Shown here piece after piece: positions 9,940-19,537 of a stretch of 64,000 nucleotides of DNA; position 1 is the first letter of the stretch; the number at the start of each line of letters is the position of its first letter. The DNA is from Haloplanus aerogenes (GTDB taxonomy: Archaea > Halobacteriota > Halobacteria > Halobacteriales > Haloferacaceae). The translations under genes and the position numbers were made by a program. The notes under the pieces are model-generated. The model did no database searches. It saw only the letters and a list, made by a program, of their open reading frames with translations, and had not been told where the DNA came from. The stretch covers positions 124,001 to 188,000 of the forward strand of contig NZ_CP034145.1 in NCBI RefSeq assembly GCF_003856835.1. The letters run 5' to 3'.

Positions 9940-9944
9940 TTTAA
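9940..9944 (+). promoter_or_regulatory. TATA-like box for ABC exporter operon
   Basis: ACCCTTTAACCG gives TTTAA at 9940-9944, 29 bases before ATG 9969. Confidence 0.5.
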
Positions 9945-9968
9945 CCGAGACTGGACCAACGGGTTTCC

Positions 9969-10883
9969 ATGGTCGCAATCGAACTCGACGGCGTGACGAA
10001 ACGCTTCGGCGACGTCACGGCCGTCTCGGACCTCGACCTCACGGTCCCCGAGGGCGAGGTGTTCGGCTTTCTTGGGCCGAACGGTGCGGGGAAGTCGACG
10101 ACGATCAACATGTTGCTCGATTTCGTCCGCCCGACCAGCGGCGACGTACGGGTCCTCGGCATGGACGCGGGCACCGAGAGCGTCGCGGTGCGCCGTCGAA
10201 CCGGCGTGTTGCCCGAAGGCTACGACGTGTACCACCGCCTCACCGGGCGCAAACACGTCGAGTTCGCCATGCGCTCGAAGGAAGTCGACGGCGATCCCGA
10301 CGCTGTGTTAGAGCGAGTGGGCATCGCCGACGCCGCCGACCGGAAGGCCGACGGCTACTCCAAAGGGATGCGCCAGCGACTCGTCCTCGGCATGGCGCTG
10401 GTCGGTGATCCCGACCTGTTGATCCTCGACGAGCCCTCCTCCGGTCTGGATCCGGGCGGCGCCCGCGAGATGCGCGACATCGTCCGCGAGGAGGCAGAAC
10501 GTGGCACGACCGTCTTCTTCTCCAGTCACGTCCTCGGGCAGGTCGAGGCGGTGTGTGACCGCGTGGGCATCATGCGCGAGGGCGAACTCGTCGCCGAGGA
10601 TAGCATCGAAGGCCTGCGCGACGCCGTCGAGGGCGGCGAGACGCTGGTCATCACCGTCGACGCCGCGAGCGAGGAGGATCTGGAGGCGGTCAGAGCGCTC
10701 GACGGCGTGTCGAACGCGGCAACCGACGGCGGAACGGTGACGGTTACCTGTGACCCCGACGCCAAGACCTCGGTCATCGGGGCGCTCGAAGACGAGGGGG
10801 TCACCGTCAAGGATTTCCAGACGGAGGAAACGTCGCTCGAGGACCTGTTTCTCGCCTACACGGAAGGGGAGGTGTCGGCATGA
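9969..10883 (+). CDS. ABC-2 exporter ATP-binding protein
   Basis: A 304-residue ATPase subunit. The first ~215 residues form the ABC domain: Walker A GPNGAGKST near 37-45, signature YSKGMRQRL near 134, Walker B LLILDEPSSGLDPGG near 154-168, and the switch His in SSHVLGQ. The last ~90 residues form the regulatory extension common in DrrA/CcmA/NosF-like exporters. It overlaps the permease gene by ATGA, so the two form a two-gene transporter. Substrate not predictable; Cu-related (Nos-like) or drug/lipid export are both possible. Confidence 0.93.
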   Translation: MVAIELDGVTKRFGDVTAVSDLDLTVPEGEVFGFLGPNGAGKSTTINMLLDFVRPTSGDVRVLGMDAGTESVAVRRRTGVLPEGYDVYHRLTGRKHVEFAMRSKEVDGDPDAVLERVGIADAADRKADGYSKGMRQRLVLGMALVGDPDLLILDEPSSGLDPGGAREMRDIVREEAERGTTVFFSSHVLGQVEAVCDRVGIMREGELVAEDSIEGLRDAVEGGETLVITVDAASEEDLEAVRALDGVSNAATDGGTVTVTCDPDAKTSVIGALEDEGVTVKDFQTEETSLEDLFLAYTEGEVSA

Positions 10884-11704
10884 CGTGGACGGCGGTAGCC
10901 CGCAAGGACTTCGAGGACGCCATCCGCTCGCGGTGGGTGGCGGTCCTTTCGGCGCTGTTCGTGCTTCTCGTGTCGGCCGCGGCGTATCTGGTCCGCCCCG
11001 CGCCGGGCGAGACCATCAGTTCGAACCAGATCCTCAACTCGCTGTTCGTCCGTGACGCGCTGGTGACGACGCTCGTGCCCCTGATCGCGCTGATCGTCGC
11101 GTACAACGCCATCGTCGGGGAGCGGGAGTCGGGGTCGCTGAAGCTCCTGCTCTCGCTCCCGCACTCACGAGCGGACGTGGTGTTCGGGAAGGTGATCGGC
11201 CGGTCGGGCGCCATCGCGGCCCCCATCGCCGTCGGCTTCCTCCTGCCGGCGCTGATCTTCCTCGTCGTGCCAGCAGTGAACTTCGACGTGCTCTCGTATC
11301 TCGGCTACACCCTGCTGACGGCGGTTCTCGCCGTCTGCTTCGTCAGCATCGCGGTCGGATTCTCCACCGCCGCGGCGTCGAGCCGTCGGGCCATCGCCGG
11401 CGCCATCGGCATCTACTTCCTGTTCGTCCCGCTGTGGGGCGCGGTGCGCTTCCCCCTCCAGTTCTATCTGGGGATGGGCGGCGGGCCGTCGTGGCTCCCG
11501 CTGTCGGGCCAGCAGGTGTTGCGGATGCTCACACTCATCAACCCGACGGGCTCGTTCAAGACCGTCTCGAACGCGTTCATGCAGGGCGCGCTCTACACGC
11601 AGGGTGACGTGAACATGCAGGTGTCCGCGACGCTCATGCTGGTGGTGTGGATTCTCGTGCCCCCGCTCCTGGGGCTGCTGTGGTTCCAGGAAGCGGACCT
11701 CTGA
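10880..11704 (+). CDS. ABC-2 type permease (NosY-like)
   Basis: A 274-residue integral membrane protein with about six transmembrane segments. The N-terminus (AVARKDFEDAIRSRWVAVLS) is typical of haloarchaeal ABC-2/NosY permeases, and the GERESGSLKLLLSLP element after the second membrane segment is a hallmark of this family. It is translationally coupled (ATGA overlap) to the ATPase and forms the membrane half of the exporter. It ends 4 bases from the convergent aminotransferase gene. No accessory lipoprotein or periplasmic gene is adjacent, so the substrate is unknown. Confidence 0.92.
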   Translation: MTWTAVARKDFEDAIRSRWVAVLSALFVLLVSAAAYLVRPAPGETISSNQILNSLFVRDALVTTLVPLIALIVAYNAIVGERESGSLKLLLSLPHSRADVVFGKVIGRSGAIAAPIAVGFLLPALIFLVVPAVNFDVLSYLGYTLLTAVLAVCFVSIAVGFSTAAASSRRAIAGAIGIYFLFVPLWGAVRFPLQFYLGMGGGPSWLPLSGQQVLRMLTLINPTGSFKTVSNAFMQGALYTQGDVNMQVSATLMLVVWILVPPLLGLLWFQEADL

Positions 11705-11708
11705 TCCC

Positions 11709-12821
11709 TTACAGCCCCGCCACGTCCTCGATAGCGTCGGTCAGCGCCTCGATGCTCTCGACGGTGTGTTCGCCCATGTGACCGATACGGAACGTCTGCT
11801 CCCCCAGCGAGGACCCGTAGCCGTTCGAGAAGACCATGTCGTACTTTTCGGACACGGCGTCGATGGTCGCCGCCACGTCGATACCCTGCGTGTTCTCGAT
11901 ACAGCTCACGGTCTGTGACTCGTAGCCCGCCTCGGGGAACATATCGAAGTGTTCGCGTGCCCACTCGCGGGTGTACTCGGCCATCTCGCGGTGGCGCTCG
12001 TCGCGAGCGTCGTGCCCCTCGTCGAGCATGTGTTTCATCTGCTGACGGTAGGCGAGCATGATGGGGATGGCGGGCGTGGAGTGGGTCTGCCCCTTCCGGT
12101 CGTAGTAGTCGAGACAGCGCTGGAAACCGCCGTACCACGACGCGGAATCCTTCTCGCATTCGCGCTGGTAGGCGTCCTCGCTGACGACACAGACGGCGAG
12201 GCCGGGCGGCATGGCGAAGGCCTTCTGGGTCGACGCGAAGATCACGTCGATGTCGTGGGCGTCGACATCGATGTAGTCGCCGCCGAGCGCCGACACCGCG
12301 TCGACGACGAAGTAGGTGTCCGGATACTCGGCTACCACGTCACCGATCTCCTCGATCGGGTTGCGCACGCCGGTCGAACTCTCGTTCATGACGCAGGTGA
12401 CCACGTCGTACTCGGCGTCGCTGGCTTCGAGCGCCTCCCGAACGTCCTCGGGCTTGACTGCCTTGCCCCAGTCGTATTCGAGACGGTCCACGTCCTTGCC
12501 CAGTCGCTCGGCGACGTTGGCGTGGCGCTCGCTGAAACTGCCGCAGGTCGGCACGAGCATCCGGTCGTCGACGAGGTTGAGCGTCGATGCCTCCCAGAAC
12601 TCCGTGCCGGAGGCGGTGAGGACGATCACGTCGTTGTCGGTGCCGAGGAAGTCCTTCGTGTCCTCGACGATAGTGGTGTAGAGGTCCGTCATCCGGTCCA
12701 TCCGGTGACCGAACATCGGCTCGCACATCGCCTCGATGACGTCCTCGCGCACCTCGGTCGGGCCGGGGATGTAGAGGGTCTTGTCGGGGTAGTCGCCCGT
12801 GTACTCGCGTTTCTTCGTCAT
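11709..12821 (-). CDS. Class V aminotransferase (alanine-glyoxylate/serine-pyruvate type)
   Basis: A 370-residue PLP enzyme of the alanine-glyoxylate/serine-pyruvate aminotransferase family. The Schiff-base lysine is K200 in FASTQKAFAMPPG, and FVVDAVSALGGD (~171-182) holds the PLP-ring Asp. The N-terminal YIPGPTEV is characteristic. ATG 12821 is preceded by AGGTGGTT, a Shine-Dalgarno-like site, and is preferred over the upstream frame start. With serA and serB also in the window it could supply the transamination step of serine synthesis, but glyoxylate or purine-linked roles are equally possible. Confidence 0.88.
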   Translation of the reverse strand: MTKKREYTGDYPDKTLYIPGPTEVREDVIEAMCEPMFGHRMDRMTDLYTTIVEDTKDFLGTDNDVIVLTASGTEFWEASTLNLVDDRMLVPTCGSFSERHANVAERLGKDVDRLEYDWGKAVKPEDVREALEASDAEYDVVTCVMNESSTGVRNPIEEIGDVVAEYPDTYFVVDAVSALGGDYIDVDAHDIDVIFASTQKAFAMPPGLAVCVVSEDAYQRECEKDSASWYGGFQRCLDYYDRKGQTHSTPAIPIMLAYRQQMKHMLDEGHDARDERHREMAEYTREWAREHFDMFPEAGYESQTVSCIENTQGIDVAATIDAVSEKYDMVFSNGYGSSLGEQTFRIGHMGEHTVESIEALTDAIEDVAGL

Positions 12822-12913
12822 GGAACCACCTGGGTACGGGCTAGCGGGGGGCGAGACGGCATGGTCCTTTTGATGCCAGGCAGGCGGCATCTCACCGGAT
12901 GCGATCGGCCGAA

Positions 12914-13570
12914 TCAGTCGGCCACGGCCGCGAGGTTGGCGGCGAGGCCGCTGAACAGCAGAAGGACCGTCACGCCGAGGTTCGCGGCGTCGTTGGCGAA
13001 GACGGCCGGGACCAGCGCGATCTGGTCGGCGAACCCGTGGAGCACGCCGCCGATGATGAGCGTGACGCCGACGAGGCCGAGGATGAGGCTACCGATGGTC
13101 CCGAACCGGTGTTGCGTGTCGTCGGTGGGAGTCGCGTCTTCGATGGCCTCGTGAACCGTCTCGCGGATGCTGTCGCTGACGTACTCCTGGAGCGTCCGCT
13201 CCTTCTCGTCGAGTTCCTCGGCCCGCAGCTCGAGCTCGCGTTCGCGCTCCTCGATGGCCACTTCCCGGTCGTCGAGTTCCGCCTCACGTTCCTCGATCCG
13301 CTGTGCCCGCCGGTCGAGTTCCGCCTCGCGTTCGTCGAGTTGCTGGCTTCGATTCCGGAGTTCGCGCTCGCGTTCGTTCAGTTCGGCCTCGCGCTCGTCC
13401 AGTTCGTCGGCGAAGTCCGCGAGGCCGCGCTTGCGCTGGGCTAACTCCCGTTGTTTGGCTTCGAGACGCTCCGCTTCGGACAGCTCCGTTTTGGGCGTCT
13501 CCGTGTCGAGACGGTCGTCGTCCGCCGGATCGACGGGGTCGGCGTCGGAGAACGGATCGTCGTCGTTCAT
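12914..13570 (-). CDS. Coiled-coil protein with two C-terminal membrane helices
   Basis: A 218-residue protein starting at ATG 13570. After an acidic tail, residues ~35-135 form an uninterrupted, highly charged coiled coil built from short repeats such as REAELDERE. Two hydrophobic segments follow (~150-172 and ~185-215), anchoring it in the membrane. Such proteins are sometimes mislabelled as bZIP factors because of the coiled coil. A palindrome covering its TATA box (13588-13606) suggests regulated expression. Function unknown; scaffolding or tethering is an inference. Confidence 0.82.
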   Translation of the reverse strand: MNDDDPFSDADPVDPADDDRLDTETPKTELSEAERLEAKQRELAQRKRGLADFADELDEREAELNERERELRNRSQQLDEREAELDRRAQRIEEREAELDDREVAIEERERELELRAEELDEKERTLQEYVSDSIRETVHEAIEDATPTDDTQHRFGTIGSLILGLVGVTLIIGGVLHGFADQIALVPAVFANDAANLGVTVLLLFSGLAANLAAVAD

Positions 13571-13587
13571 GCTAGATAATTCCACTC

Positions 13588-13606
13588 ACGACATAAATAT
13601 TGTCGT
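13588..13606 (-). promoter_or_regulatory. Palindromic operator over a TATA box
   Basis: The 19-base near-palindrome has perfect 6-base arms, ACGACA and TGTCGT, around TAAATAT. Read on the minus strand it contains the TATA element TATTTAT, centred about 26 bases from ATG 13570. A palindrome sitting exactly on the TATA box suggests a repressor site for the coiled-coil gene. Confidence 0.45.
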
Positions 13607-13678
13607 ACCAACATTTCTGTCGCCAGCCGTGGAGACGGCGACGAGGCTGCCCACCCAGACCGGTAGCGTAACTACTGG

Positions 13679-13685
13679 TTATAAG
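13679..13685 (+). promoter_or_regulatory. TATA box for metY-metX operon
   Basis: TTATAAG at 13679-13685 precedes the metY ATG (13712) by about 30 bases. The surrounding ~110 bases are AT-rich and shared with the divergent gene's promoter. Confidence 0.55.
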
Positions 13686-13711
13686 TTATTTCAGGAATAT
13701 GCACCGTACAC

Positions 13712-14977
13712 ATGACCGACGGCTTTCACACCCGAAGCCTCCACGCCGGGCAGGACCCCGATCCGGCGACGGGTGCGCGCGCGCCACCGATCTATCAGAC
13801 CACGTCCTACGTCTTCGACGACGCCGAGGACGCCGCCGAACGGTTCCGTCTCGATGTCGAGGACAACATCTACACCCGGTTTTCCAACCCGACGATCCGC
13901 ATCCTCGAACGCCGGCTGGCGTCGCTGTCGGCGGGGACGGACGCCGTCGTCACCGCGGCGGGGATGGCCGCGCTCGACGCGGGAACGAGCATCCTCGCGG
14001 AGGCGGGTGACAACGTCGTCGCCTCGGCCGATATGTACGGCGGCACGAGCACCTACTTCTCGAAGATGGCCTCGCGCCGGGGCGTCGACTTCCGCCCCGT
14101 CGACACGCTCGACTACGACGCCTACGCCGAGGCCATCGACGACGACACCGCCTTCGTCCACGTCGAAACGCTCGCCAACCCGTCGCTGGTGACGCCGGAT
14201 TTCGAGCGCCTCGCGGAGATCGCTCACGACCACGCGGTCCCCCTCGTCGTCGACAACACCTTCGCCACGCCGTACCTCTGCCGTCCCGTCGAACACGGCG
14301 CGGATATCGTCTGGGAGTCGACGACCAAGTGGATCCACGGGTCGGGGACGACACTGGGTGGCGTCCTCGTCGACGGCGGGACGTTCCCGTGGGATCACCC
14401 CGACGCCGACTACCCCGAACTCGCCGGCGAGAACCCGGCGTACGGCTTCGACTTCACGGAGCGGTTCGGTGATCGAGCGCTCGCGGCCACCGTCCGATAC
14501 CGCTCGCTCCGCAGTCTCGGCAACGCGCAGTCGCCGTTCGACGCGTGGATCACCCTGCAGGGGCTGGAGACCCTGCCCCTGCGGATGGACCGCCACTGCG
14601 AGAACGCCGAGGCCGTCGCCGAGTTCCTCGACGACCATCCGGCGGTCGGGTGGGTGAACTACCCCGGCCTCGACTCGCACGAGACCCACGACGAGGCCAC
14701 GGAGTATCTCGACGGCTACGGCGGGATGGTCACCTTCGGTCTCACAGAGGGCTACGAGGCCGCCAAGAACCTGTGTGAGACCGTCGAACTGGCGAGCTTC
14801 CTCGCCAACATCGGCGACGCGAAGACGCTCGTCATCCACCCCGCCTCCACCACCCACTCGCAGTTGACCGAGGAAGAACAGCGTGCCGCGGGCGTCACGC
14901 CCGACATGATCCGCCTCTCCGTGGGCCTCGAAGACGAAGCCGACATCATCGCGGACCTCGAACGGGGACTGGAATGA
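13712..14977 (+). CDS. metY: O-acetylhomoserine sulfhydrylase (first paralogue)
   Basis: A 421-residue Cys/Met-metabolism PLP enzyme, most like O-acetylhomoserine (thiol)-lyase, which makes homocysteine from O-acetylhomoserine and sulfide. PLP lysine is K206 in [11 protein letters not shown]; the phosphate-binding region is around [16 protein letters not shown]. The stop overlaps the metX start (ATGA), coupling it to the enzyme that makes its substrate. A second copy lies at 21126-22418 and shares stretches of identical DNA, including 56 bases at 14098-14153. A cystathionine gamma-synthase/lyase role cannot be excluded, but the metX context favours metY. Confidence 0.93.
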   Translation: MTDGFHTRSLHAGQDPDPATGARAPPIYQTTSYVFDDAEDAAERFRLDVEDNIYTRFSNPTIRILERRLASLSAGTDAVVTAAGMAALDAGTSILAEAGDNVVASADMYGGTSTYFSKMASRRGVDFRPVDTLDYDAYAEAIDDDTAFVHVETLANPSLVTPDFERLAEIAHDHAVPLVVDNTFATPYLCRPVEHGADIVWESTTKWIHGSGTTLGGVLVDGGTFPWDHPDADYPELAGENPAYGFDFTERFGDRALAATVRYRSLRSLGNAQSPFDAWITLQGLETLPLRMDRHCENAEAVAEFLDDHPAVGWVNYPGLDSHETHDEATEYLDGYGGMVTFGLTEGYEAAKNLCETVELASFLANIGDAKTLVIHPASTTHSQLTEEEQRAAGVTPDMIRLSVGLEDEADIIADLERGLE

Positions 14978-16197
14978 CCTCGGTCGAGAGCGGTACCCGA
15001 CACTTGGGCGAGTTCACCTTCGAGTGCGGGGAGTCCATCGACGACCTGCAGGTGGCCTACGAGACGTACGGCGACTTCGAACCGGAGGGCGAGGGGAGCA
15101 ACGCCGTCCTGATCTGTCACGCGCTCACGGGGAGTCAGAACGTCGCCAGCGAGGGCGTCGCGGGCACGTCCGGGCAGGCCCGGGCGTGGTGGAACGACAT
15201 CGTGGGGCCGGGGAAGGCCATCGACACCACGAAGTACTACGTCGTCTGTGCGAACGTCCCCGGATCGTGTTACGGCACCTCCGGCCCGCCGGCTGAGAAT
15301 CCCGAAACCGGTGAGCCGTGGGGGACCGACTTCCCGCCGGTCACCATCGGTGACTGGACGCGCTGTCAGCGTCGCCTGCTGGACGAACTCGGCGTCGGCC
15401 GTCTGCACGCCGTCGTCGGCGGGAGCGCCGGGGGGATGAACGTCCTCGACTGGGCAGTCCAGTATCCGGACGACGTGGCGCGGATCGTCCCCGTCGCCGC
15501 GGCGGCCCGCCTCGACGCGCAGTGTCTCGCCCTCGACGCCGTCGCCCGCCGCGCCATCACCAGCGACGACGACTGGCAGGGTGGCGACTACTACGGCGGC
15601 ACGAATCCCACGGACGGCCTCGCCCTCGCCCGTCAGATCGGGCACGTGATGTACCTCTCCAAAACGTCGATGGAGGAGCGGTTCGGCCGCCGGGCGGCCG
15701 GCCGCGACGCCGTTCGCTCGTTCCCCGCCGACCGCGCCGCCGGCTACTTCCCGTACCGCGAGGTGGAGTCCTACCTCGACTATCAGGCCGAGAAGTTCGT
15801 CGACCGGTTCGACCCCAACTCCTACCTCTATCTCACCCGCGCGATGGACGACTACGACCTCAGCGAGGGGTACGAGAGCGACGCCGACGCCCTCGCCGCC
15901 TTCGAGGGCGAGACGCTGGTCATGTCCTTCACCGGCGACTGGCATTTCACGGTCGCGCAGTCGGAGTCGCTGGCCGAAGCCTGTCGGGCGTCGGACGTGC
16001 CGGTCGCCCACCACGTCGTCGAGTCCGACCACGGTCACGACGCCTTCCTCGTCGAACCCGAGAAGGTCGGGCCACCGCTTCGGGATTTCCTCGCCGACGG
16101 GCTGGCGGGGCGAGCGATCCACGACACCGTCGAGGACGACGACGGGACGGAGGAGGCGGACTTCGCGCCCGTCCACAACTCGCTGTTTGGTGGGTAG
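14974..16197 (+). CDS. metX: Homoserine O-acetyltransferase
   Basis: MetX transfers an acetyl group from acetyl-CoA to homoserine, committing it to methionine. The 407-residue alpha/beta-hydrolase fold protein has the nucleophile elbow VGGSAGGM with S151, an Asp in the SFTGDWHFT region and the catalytic His in ESDHGHDAF near the C-terminus. Length fits the haloarchaeal family. It overlaps metY by 4 bases. Succinyl versus acetyl specificity cannot be settled from motifs alone; the pairing with an O-acetylhomoserine sulfhydrylase favours acetyl. Confidence 0.94.
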   Translation: MTSVESGTRHLGEFTFECGESIDDLQVAYETYGDFEPEGEGSNAVLICHALTGSQNVASEGVAGTSGQARAWWNDIVGPGKAIDTTKYYVVCANVPGSCYGTSGPPAENPETGEPWGTDFPPVTIGDWTRCQRRLLDELGVGRLHAVVGGSAGGMNVLDWAVQYPDDVARIVPVAAAARLDAQCLALDAVARRAITSDDDWQGGDYYGGTNPTDGLALARQIGHVMYLSKTSMEERFGRRAAGRDAVRSFPADRAAGYFPYREVESYLDYQAEKFVDRFDPNSYLYLTRAMDDYDLSEGYESDADALAAFEGETLVMSFTGDWHFTVAQSESLAEACRASDVPVAHHVVESDHGHDAFLVEPEKVGPPLRDFLADGLAGRAIHDTVEDDDGTEEADFAPVHNSLFGG

Positions 16198-16392
16198 CGC
16201 CCTGTTCGGCCGCCACAGCGGGTCGAAGAACGGATCGCCACCGAACAACGGCGCTTGATAGTCTCCGATTGAATCAGTTTTCATTATTCATTAATGATAA
16301 GATAAATGTAAGATTATCTTCATATGTCCCCTGTTTTCACAGTCCAATACCACAATAGTTAATGTGGGTGAATTGCCCCATTTTGAACTGGT
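16198..16392. other. AT-rich intergenic region and promoter of the Liv operon
   Basis: No gene is visible here. The second half is markedly AT-rich for this genome. It contains the inverted pair AAGATAA/TTATCTT near 16301-16322 and GTTAATG at 16358-16364, about 30 bases before the binding-protein ATG, which is the likely TATA element. The inverted repeat is a candidate regulator site. Confidence 0.4.
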
Positions 16393-17658
16393 ATGTCTGA
16401 CCGTAGCGTACGGCGACGGCGGTTCGTCAAAGCAGCAGGTACCGCAGGTATCGTTGGCCTCGCCGGTTGTTCCGGCGGTGGCGGCGGTGACGGTGGCGAC
16501 GGTGGCGGTGGCGGCGGTGACGGTGGCGACTCGATTCTCGTCGGCACGCTCGCGCCGTTCAGTCAGGGCCTCGGCTGGGTCGGCGGGAACGCCGCCCGTG
16601 GCCGCGACGTCGCCCTCGCCGACATCAACGACGCCGGCGTCGTCGGTAGCGAGGTCGAAATCAACGAACAGGACACGGAGACGACCCCGCAGGCGGCCGT
16701 CTCCGGGTTCACCACACTGGACCAGGCCGGCGTCGTAGCCATGCTCGGCCCGTCGAGCACCGTGATGCCGAACCTGTTCCAGCCGATCAAGGACGCGAGC
16801 CTCCCGACGCTCTCCGTCTCCGCGGGGACGACCCAGATGGACGACGTCGGCGGCCCCGACGAATACCTGTGGCGGACGGTGCCGAGCGACTCCATTGCCG
16901 GGCGCGCTCAGGGACAGTACGCCCTCGACAACGACTACACCAAGATGGCGGTTACGTACAAGGACGACAAGGGCTCTCAGAGCTTCTCGGCGTCGGTGGC
17001 CGACTACTTCACCAGCCAGGGCGGCGAGCAGGTCGCGGACGTGGCCCTCGGTGTCAACGCCGACTCGTACCGTAGCGAGATTCAGGAGATCGCCGACTCC
17101 GGCGCCGACGTCATCTCCATGACCGCCGGGACCGAGGTATCCGCACTGTTCATGCGGAACTACCTGGAGGCCGGCCTCGACATCCCCATCTTCATCGGGA
17201 ACGACGTCATCACCCAGAGCTTCATCGAACGCATGGGTGCCGACGCGATGGCCGAGGCACCGATCTTCGGGCAGGCACCCGCACCCGGCCCGGCCTACGA
17301 CCAGTTCCAGCAGGCCCACCAGGAGATGCACGGTGAGGCACCCGGCACCTTCTCGGCCGCCGGCTACGACGCGATGAACCTGATCGCGCTGGCGGCCCAG
17401 CGCGCCGGCGAGGCCACCCGTCAGGCCATCACGGATAACATCAACCCGGTGGCCCGTCCCGAGGGGACCGAGGTGTCGACGTTCTCGGAGGGCAAAGAGG
17501 AACTCGAAGCCGGCAACGAGATCAACTACCAGGGCGCCTCGAACCCACAGAACTTCGACGACGACGGCGACCCCGTCGGACCGTTCTCCGTCCTCGAAGT
17601 CTCCGGGGGCGAGTGGACCGAGCTGACGACGTTCTCGGCCGAAGAGCTGACCGCCTGA
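16393..17658 (+). CDS. Branched-chain amino acid/amide-type ABC substrate-binding lipoprotein
   Basis: The 421-residue extracellular binding protein of a Liv-family importer. The N-terminus is a twin-arginine lipoprotein signal: RRRR at 7-10 then a hydrophobic stretch ending LAGC with the lipid-attachment Cys at C26. A Gly/Asp-rich tether follows (~27-48). The mature part is a type I periplasmic-binding fold; the segment LAPFSQGLGWVGGNAARGRDVALADIN is typical of the family. It heads a five-gene operon and is followed by a strong hairpin that probably raises its level relative to the permeases. The exact ligand is not predictable. Confidence 0.93.
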   Translation: MSDRSVRRRRFVKAAGTAGIVGLAGCSGGGGGDGGDGGGGGGDGGDSILVGTLAPFSQGLGWVGGNAARGRDVALADINDAGVVGSEVEINEQDTETTPQAAVSGFTTLDQAGVVAMLGPSSTVMPNLFQPIKDASLPTLSVSAGTTQMDDVGGPDEYLWRTVPSDSIAGRAQGQYALDNDYTKMAVTYKDDKGSQSFSASVADYFTSQGGEQVADVALGVNADSYRSEIQEIADSGADVISMTAGTEVSALFMRNYLEAGLDIPIFIGNDVITQSFIERMGADAMAEAPIFGQAPAPGPAYDQFQQAHQEMHGEAPGTFSAAGYDAMNLIALAAQRAGEATRQAITDNINPVARPEGTEVSTFSEGKEELEAGNEINYQGASNPQNFDDDGDPVGPFSVLEVSGGEWTELTTFSAEELTA

Positions 17659-17662
17659 CGAC

Positions 17663-17683
17663 CGTCTGCGAGCGTCGCAGACG
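17663..17683 (+). terminator. Intra-operon hairpin after the binding-protein gene
   Basis: Perfect 9-base arms CGTCTGCGA (17663-17671) and TCGCAGACG (17675-17683) around GCG begin 5 bases after the binding-protein stop codon. The position is typical of a processing or partial-termination hairpin that keeps binding protein more abundant than the permease subunits. Confidence 0.6.
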
Positions 17684-17725
17684 ACACATCAACTCCAATA
17701 TTCAACATATGCACCACACCGAACT

Positions 17726-18667
17726 ATGGCACTTGTAGACCTCCTGCTGGTCGTCGGCGTCATCGCCGGCGTCTACTCGTTGTTAGCGATTGGAATGAAC
17801 ATGCACTGGGGCGATACCGGCCTGTTGAACTTCGCGCACGCGGCCTTCTTCGCGGTCGGTGCGTACACGTCGGCGATCCTCACGACACCGCCGGCGACGG
17901 GCGATCTTGCGACGCGCGTCGTCGGGTTCGACTTCCCGATCGTCGTCGGACTACTCGCGGGGACCGCCCTCGCCGGTCTCGTCGGGGTGTTGATCGCCGT
18001 CACCAGCGTCCGCCTCGAAGGCGACTACCTAGCGATGGTGACGCTGAGTTCCGCGGAACTCATCCGGCTGATGATCCACAACGAGGCGTGGCTAACGACA
18101 GGGGCCCAGACGCTGAAGAACATCCCCCGCCCGCTCAGCGGGGTGGTTCCCGTCAGCTACGACATCTTCTATTTCGTCCTCGTGTGGACCATCGTCGGCG
18201 TCTGCTACCTGCTGTTCACGCGGCTCTCGCACAGCCCGTTCGGGCGGGTGCTCCACGCGATCCGCGAGAACGACGACGTTCCGCTCGCACTCGGGAAGAA
18301 CATCACCGTATTCAAGCTGAAATCGTTCGGCATCGGCGCCGCTATCGCCGGCCTTGCCGGCGGTCTGTGGGCACACTACGTCTACGCCATCTCGTCGATC
18401 ATGTTCCTGCCCAGCATCACCTTCCTGATCTGGGCGGCGGTCATCATCGGCGGCGCTGGGAGCTACGCCGGCGCAGTCGTGGGCGCCAGCGTTATCGTCT
18501 TCCTCCGGCAGATTACGCGGTTCATTCCCGGAGATGTGCCCTTCGGCGACCAGCTCGCGTACATCCGTCTGATGGTCGTGGGCGCGGTGTTGATCCTCGT
18601 CCTCTACTACCGACCAGAGGGACTGCTCGGCGACGCCGAACGACTGCAAGCCGGTACTTCGGAGTGA
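17726..18667 (+). CDS. livM: Liv-type ABC permease (LivM-like)
   Basis: A 313-residue membrane permease with about eight to nine transmembrane segments. GVYSLLAIGMNMHWGDTGLLNFAHAAF is typical of the first membrane region of Liv permeases, and the cytoplasmic loop RVLHAIRENDDVPLALGKN carries the REND element that marks LivM rather than LivH. It probably pairs with the LivH-like protein encoded 6 bases downstream. It comes 67 bases after the binding-protein gene, with the hairpin between them. Confidence 0.92.
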   Translation: MALVDLLLVVGVIAGVYSLLAIGMNMHWGDTGLLNFAHAAFFAVGAYTSAILTTPPATGDLATRVVGFDFPIVVGLLAGTALAGLVGVLIAVTSVRLEGDYLAMVTLSSAELIRLMIHNEAWLTTGAQTLKNIPRPLSGVVPVSYDIFYFVLVWTIVGVCYLLFTRLSHSPFGRVLHAIRENDDVPLALGKNITVFKLKSFGIGAAIAGLAGGLWAHYVYAISSIMFLPSITFLIWAAVIIGGAGSYAGAVVGASVIVFLRQITRFIPGDVPFGDQLAYIRLMVVGAVLILVLYYRPEGLLGDAERLQAGTSE

Positions 18668-18673
18668 TCATCG

Positions 18674-19537
18674 ATGGTACTTGACCCACAACTTGTCTGG
18701 AACGGACTGGTCGTCGGAAGCATCATCGCCGTTTCGGCGCTCGGACTGACGCTCATCTTCGGCATTCTCAACTTCATCAACATCGCGTACGGCGACTACA
18801 TGGCCGCCGGCGCGTACGTCGCCTGGGCGGTCAACGCACAGGTCGGCCTCCCGCTCGGGGTCGCCATCGTCGCCGGCATCCTCACCATGTCGGTCGGCGC
18901 GGTCGTCCTCGACAAAATTGTGTTCCAGCACTTCCGCACCCGGAGCCCGATCACGCTACTCATCGTCTCCATCGGACTGGCCTTCATCATTCGGAACCTC
19001 ATCCGTGCCATCTGGGGTCCGAGCGGCCACTTCTACGACCTGCCGATGGAGGCCAACCCGTCGTTCCTGGGCGTCAGATTCAGCGTCGAGCAGGTGGCCA
19101 TCATGGTCGTGAGTATCCTCCTGTTGCTCGGCGTGTACGCCCTGCTCCGGCGGACTCGAATCGGTATCGCGATGCGAGCGGCGTCCGACGACCGGATGCT
19201 CTCCCGCATCCGCGGGGTCGACACCGAAAAGCTCGTGCTGTACGTCTGGTTGATCGGCGGCGCCATCGCCGGGCTGGGCGGCATCATGCTCGGTCTCGAC
19301 GCCCAGCTCCGACCGAACATGGGCTTTACCGCCCTGATTCCGATCTTCGCGGCGGTCATCCTGGGTGGCATCGGTGACCCCAAGGGTGCCGTCGCGGGCG
19401 GGTACACCATCGGCGTCGCACAGGAAGTGAGCGTGGCCGTGATTCCATCCGAGTACAAGTTCGGCGTCGGACTCGTGGCACTGATCGTCGGGCTGCTCAC
19501 ACGTCCGGACGGCCTATTCGGGGAGGCGACGCGATGA
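18674..19537 (+). CDS. livH: Liv-type ABC permease (LivH-like)
   Basis: A 287-residue permease with about seven to eight transmembrane segments. GLTLIFGILNFINIAYGDYMAAGAY is the characteristic N-terminal region of LivH, and RTRIGIAMRAASDDRMLSRIRGV is its cytoplasmic coupling loop. It overlaps the following ATPase gene by ATGA. Together with the LivM-like protein it forms the translocation pore of the importer. Confidence 0.92.
   Translation: MVLDPQLVWNGLVVGSIIAVSALGLTLIFGILNFINIAYGDYMAAGAYVAWAVNAQVGLPLGVAIVAGILTMSVGAVVLDKIVFQHFRTRSPITLLIVSIGLAFIIRNLIRAIWGPSGHFYDLPMEANPSFLGVRFSVEQVAIMVVSILLLLGVYALLRRTRIGIAMRAASDDRMLSRIRGVDTEKLVLYVWLIGGAIAGLGGIMLGLDAQLRPNMGFTALIPIFAAVILGGIGDPKGAVAGGYTIGVAQEVSVAVIPSEYKFGVGLVALIVGLLTRPDGLFGEATR

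Noticed and set aside
13200-13440. Apparent tandem DNA repeats (GTTC/CTCG-rich units), possible CRISPR or minisatellite
   Set aside because: The units follow the reading frame and encode heptad-like coiled-coil repeats (EREAELDERE) with codon variation; there are no spacers.
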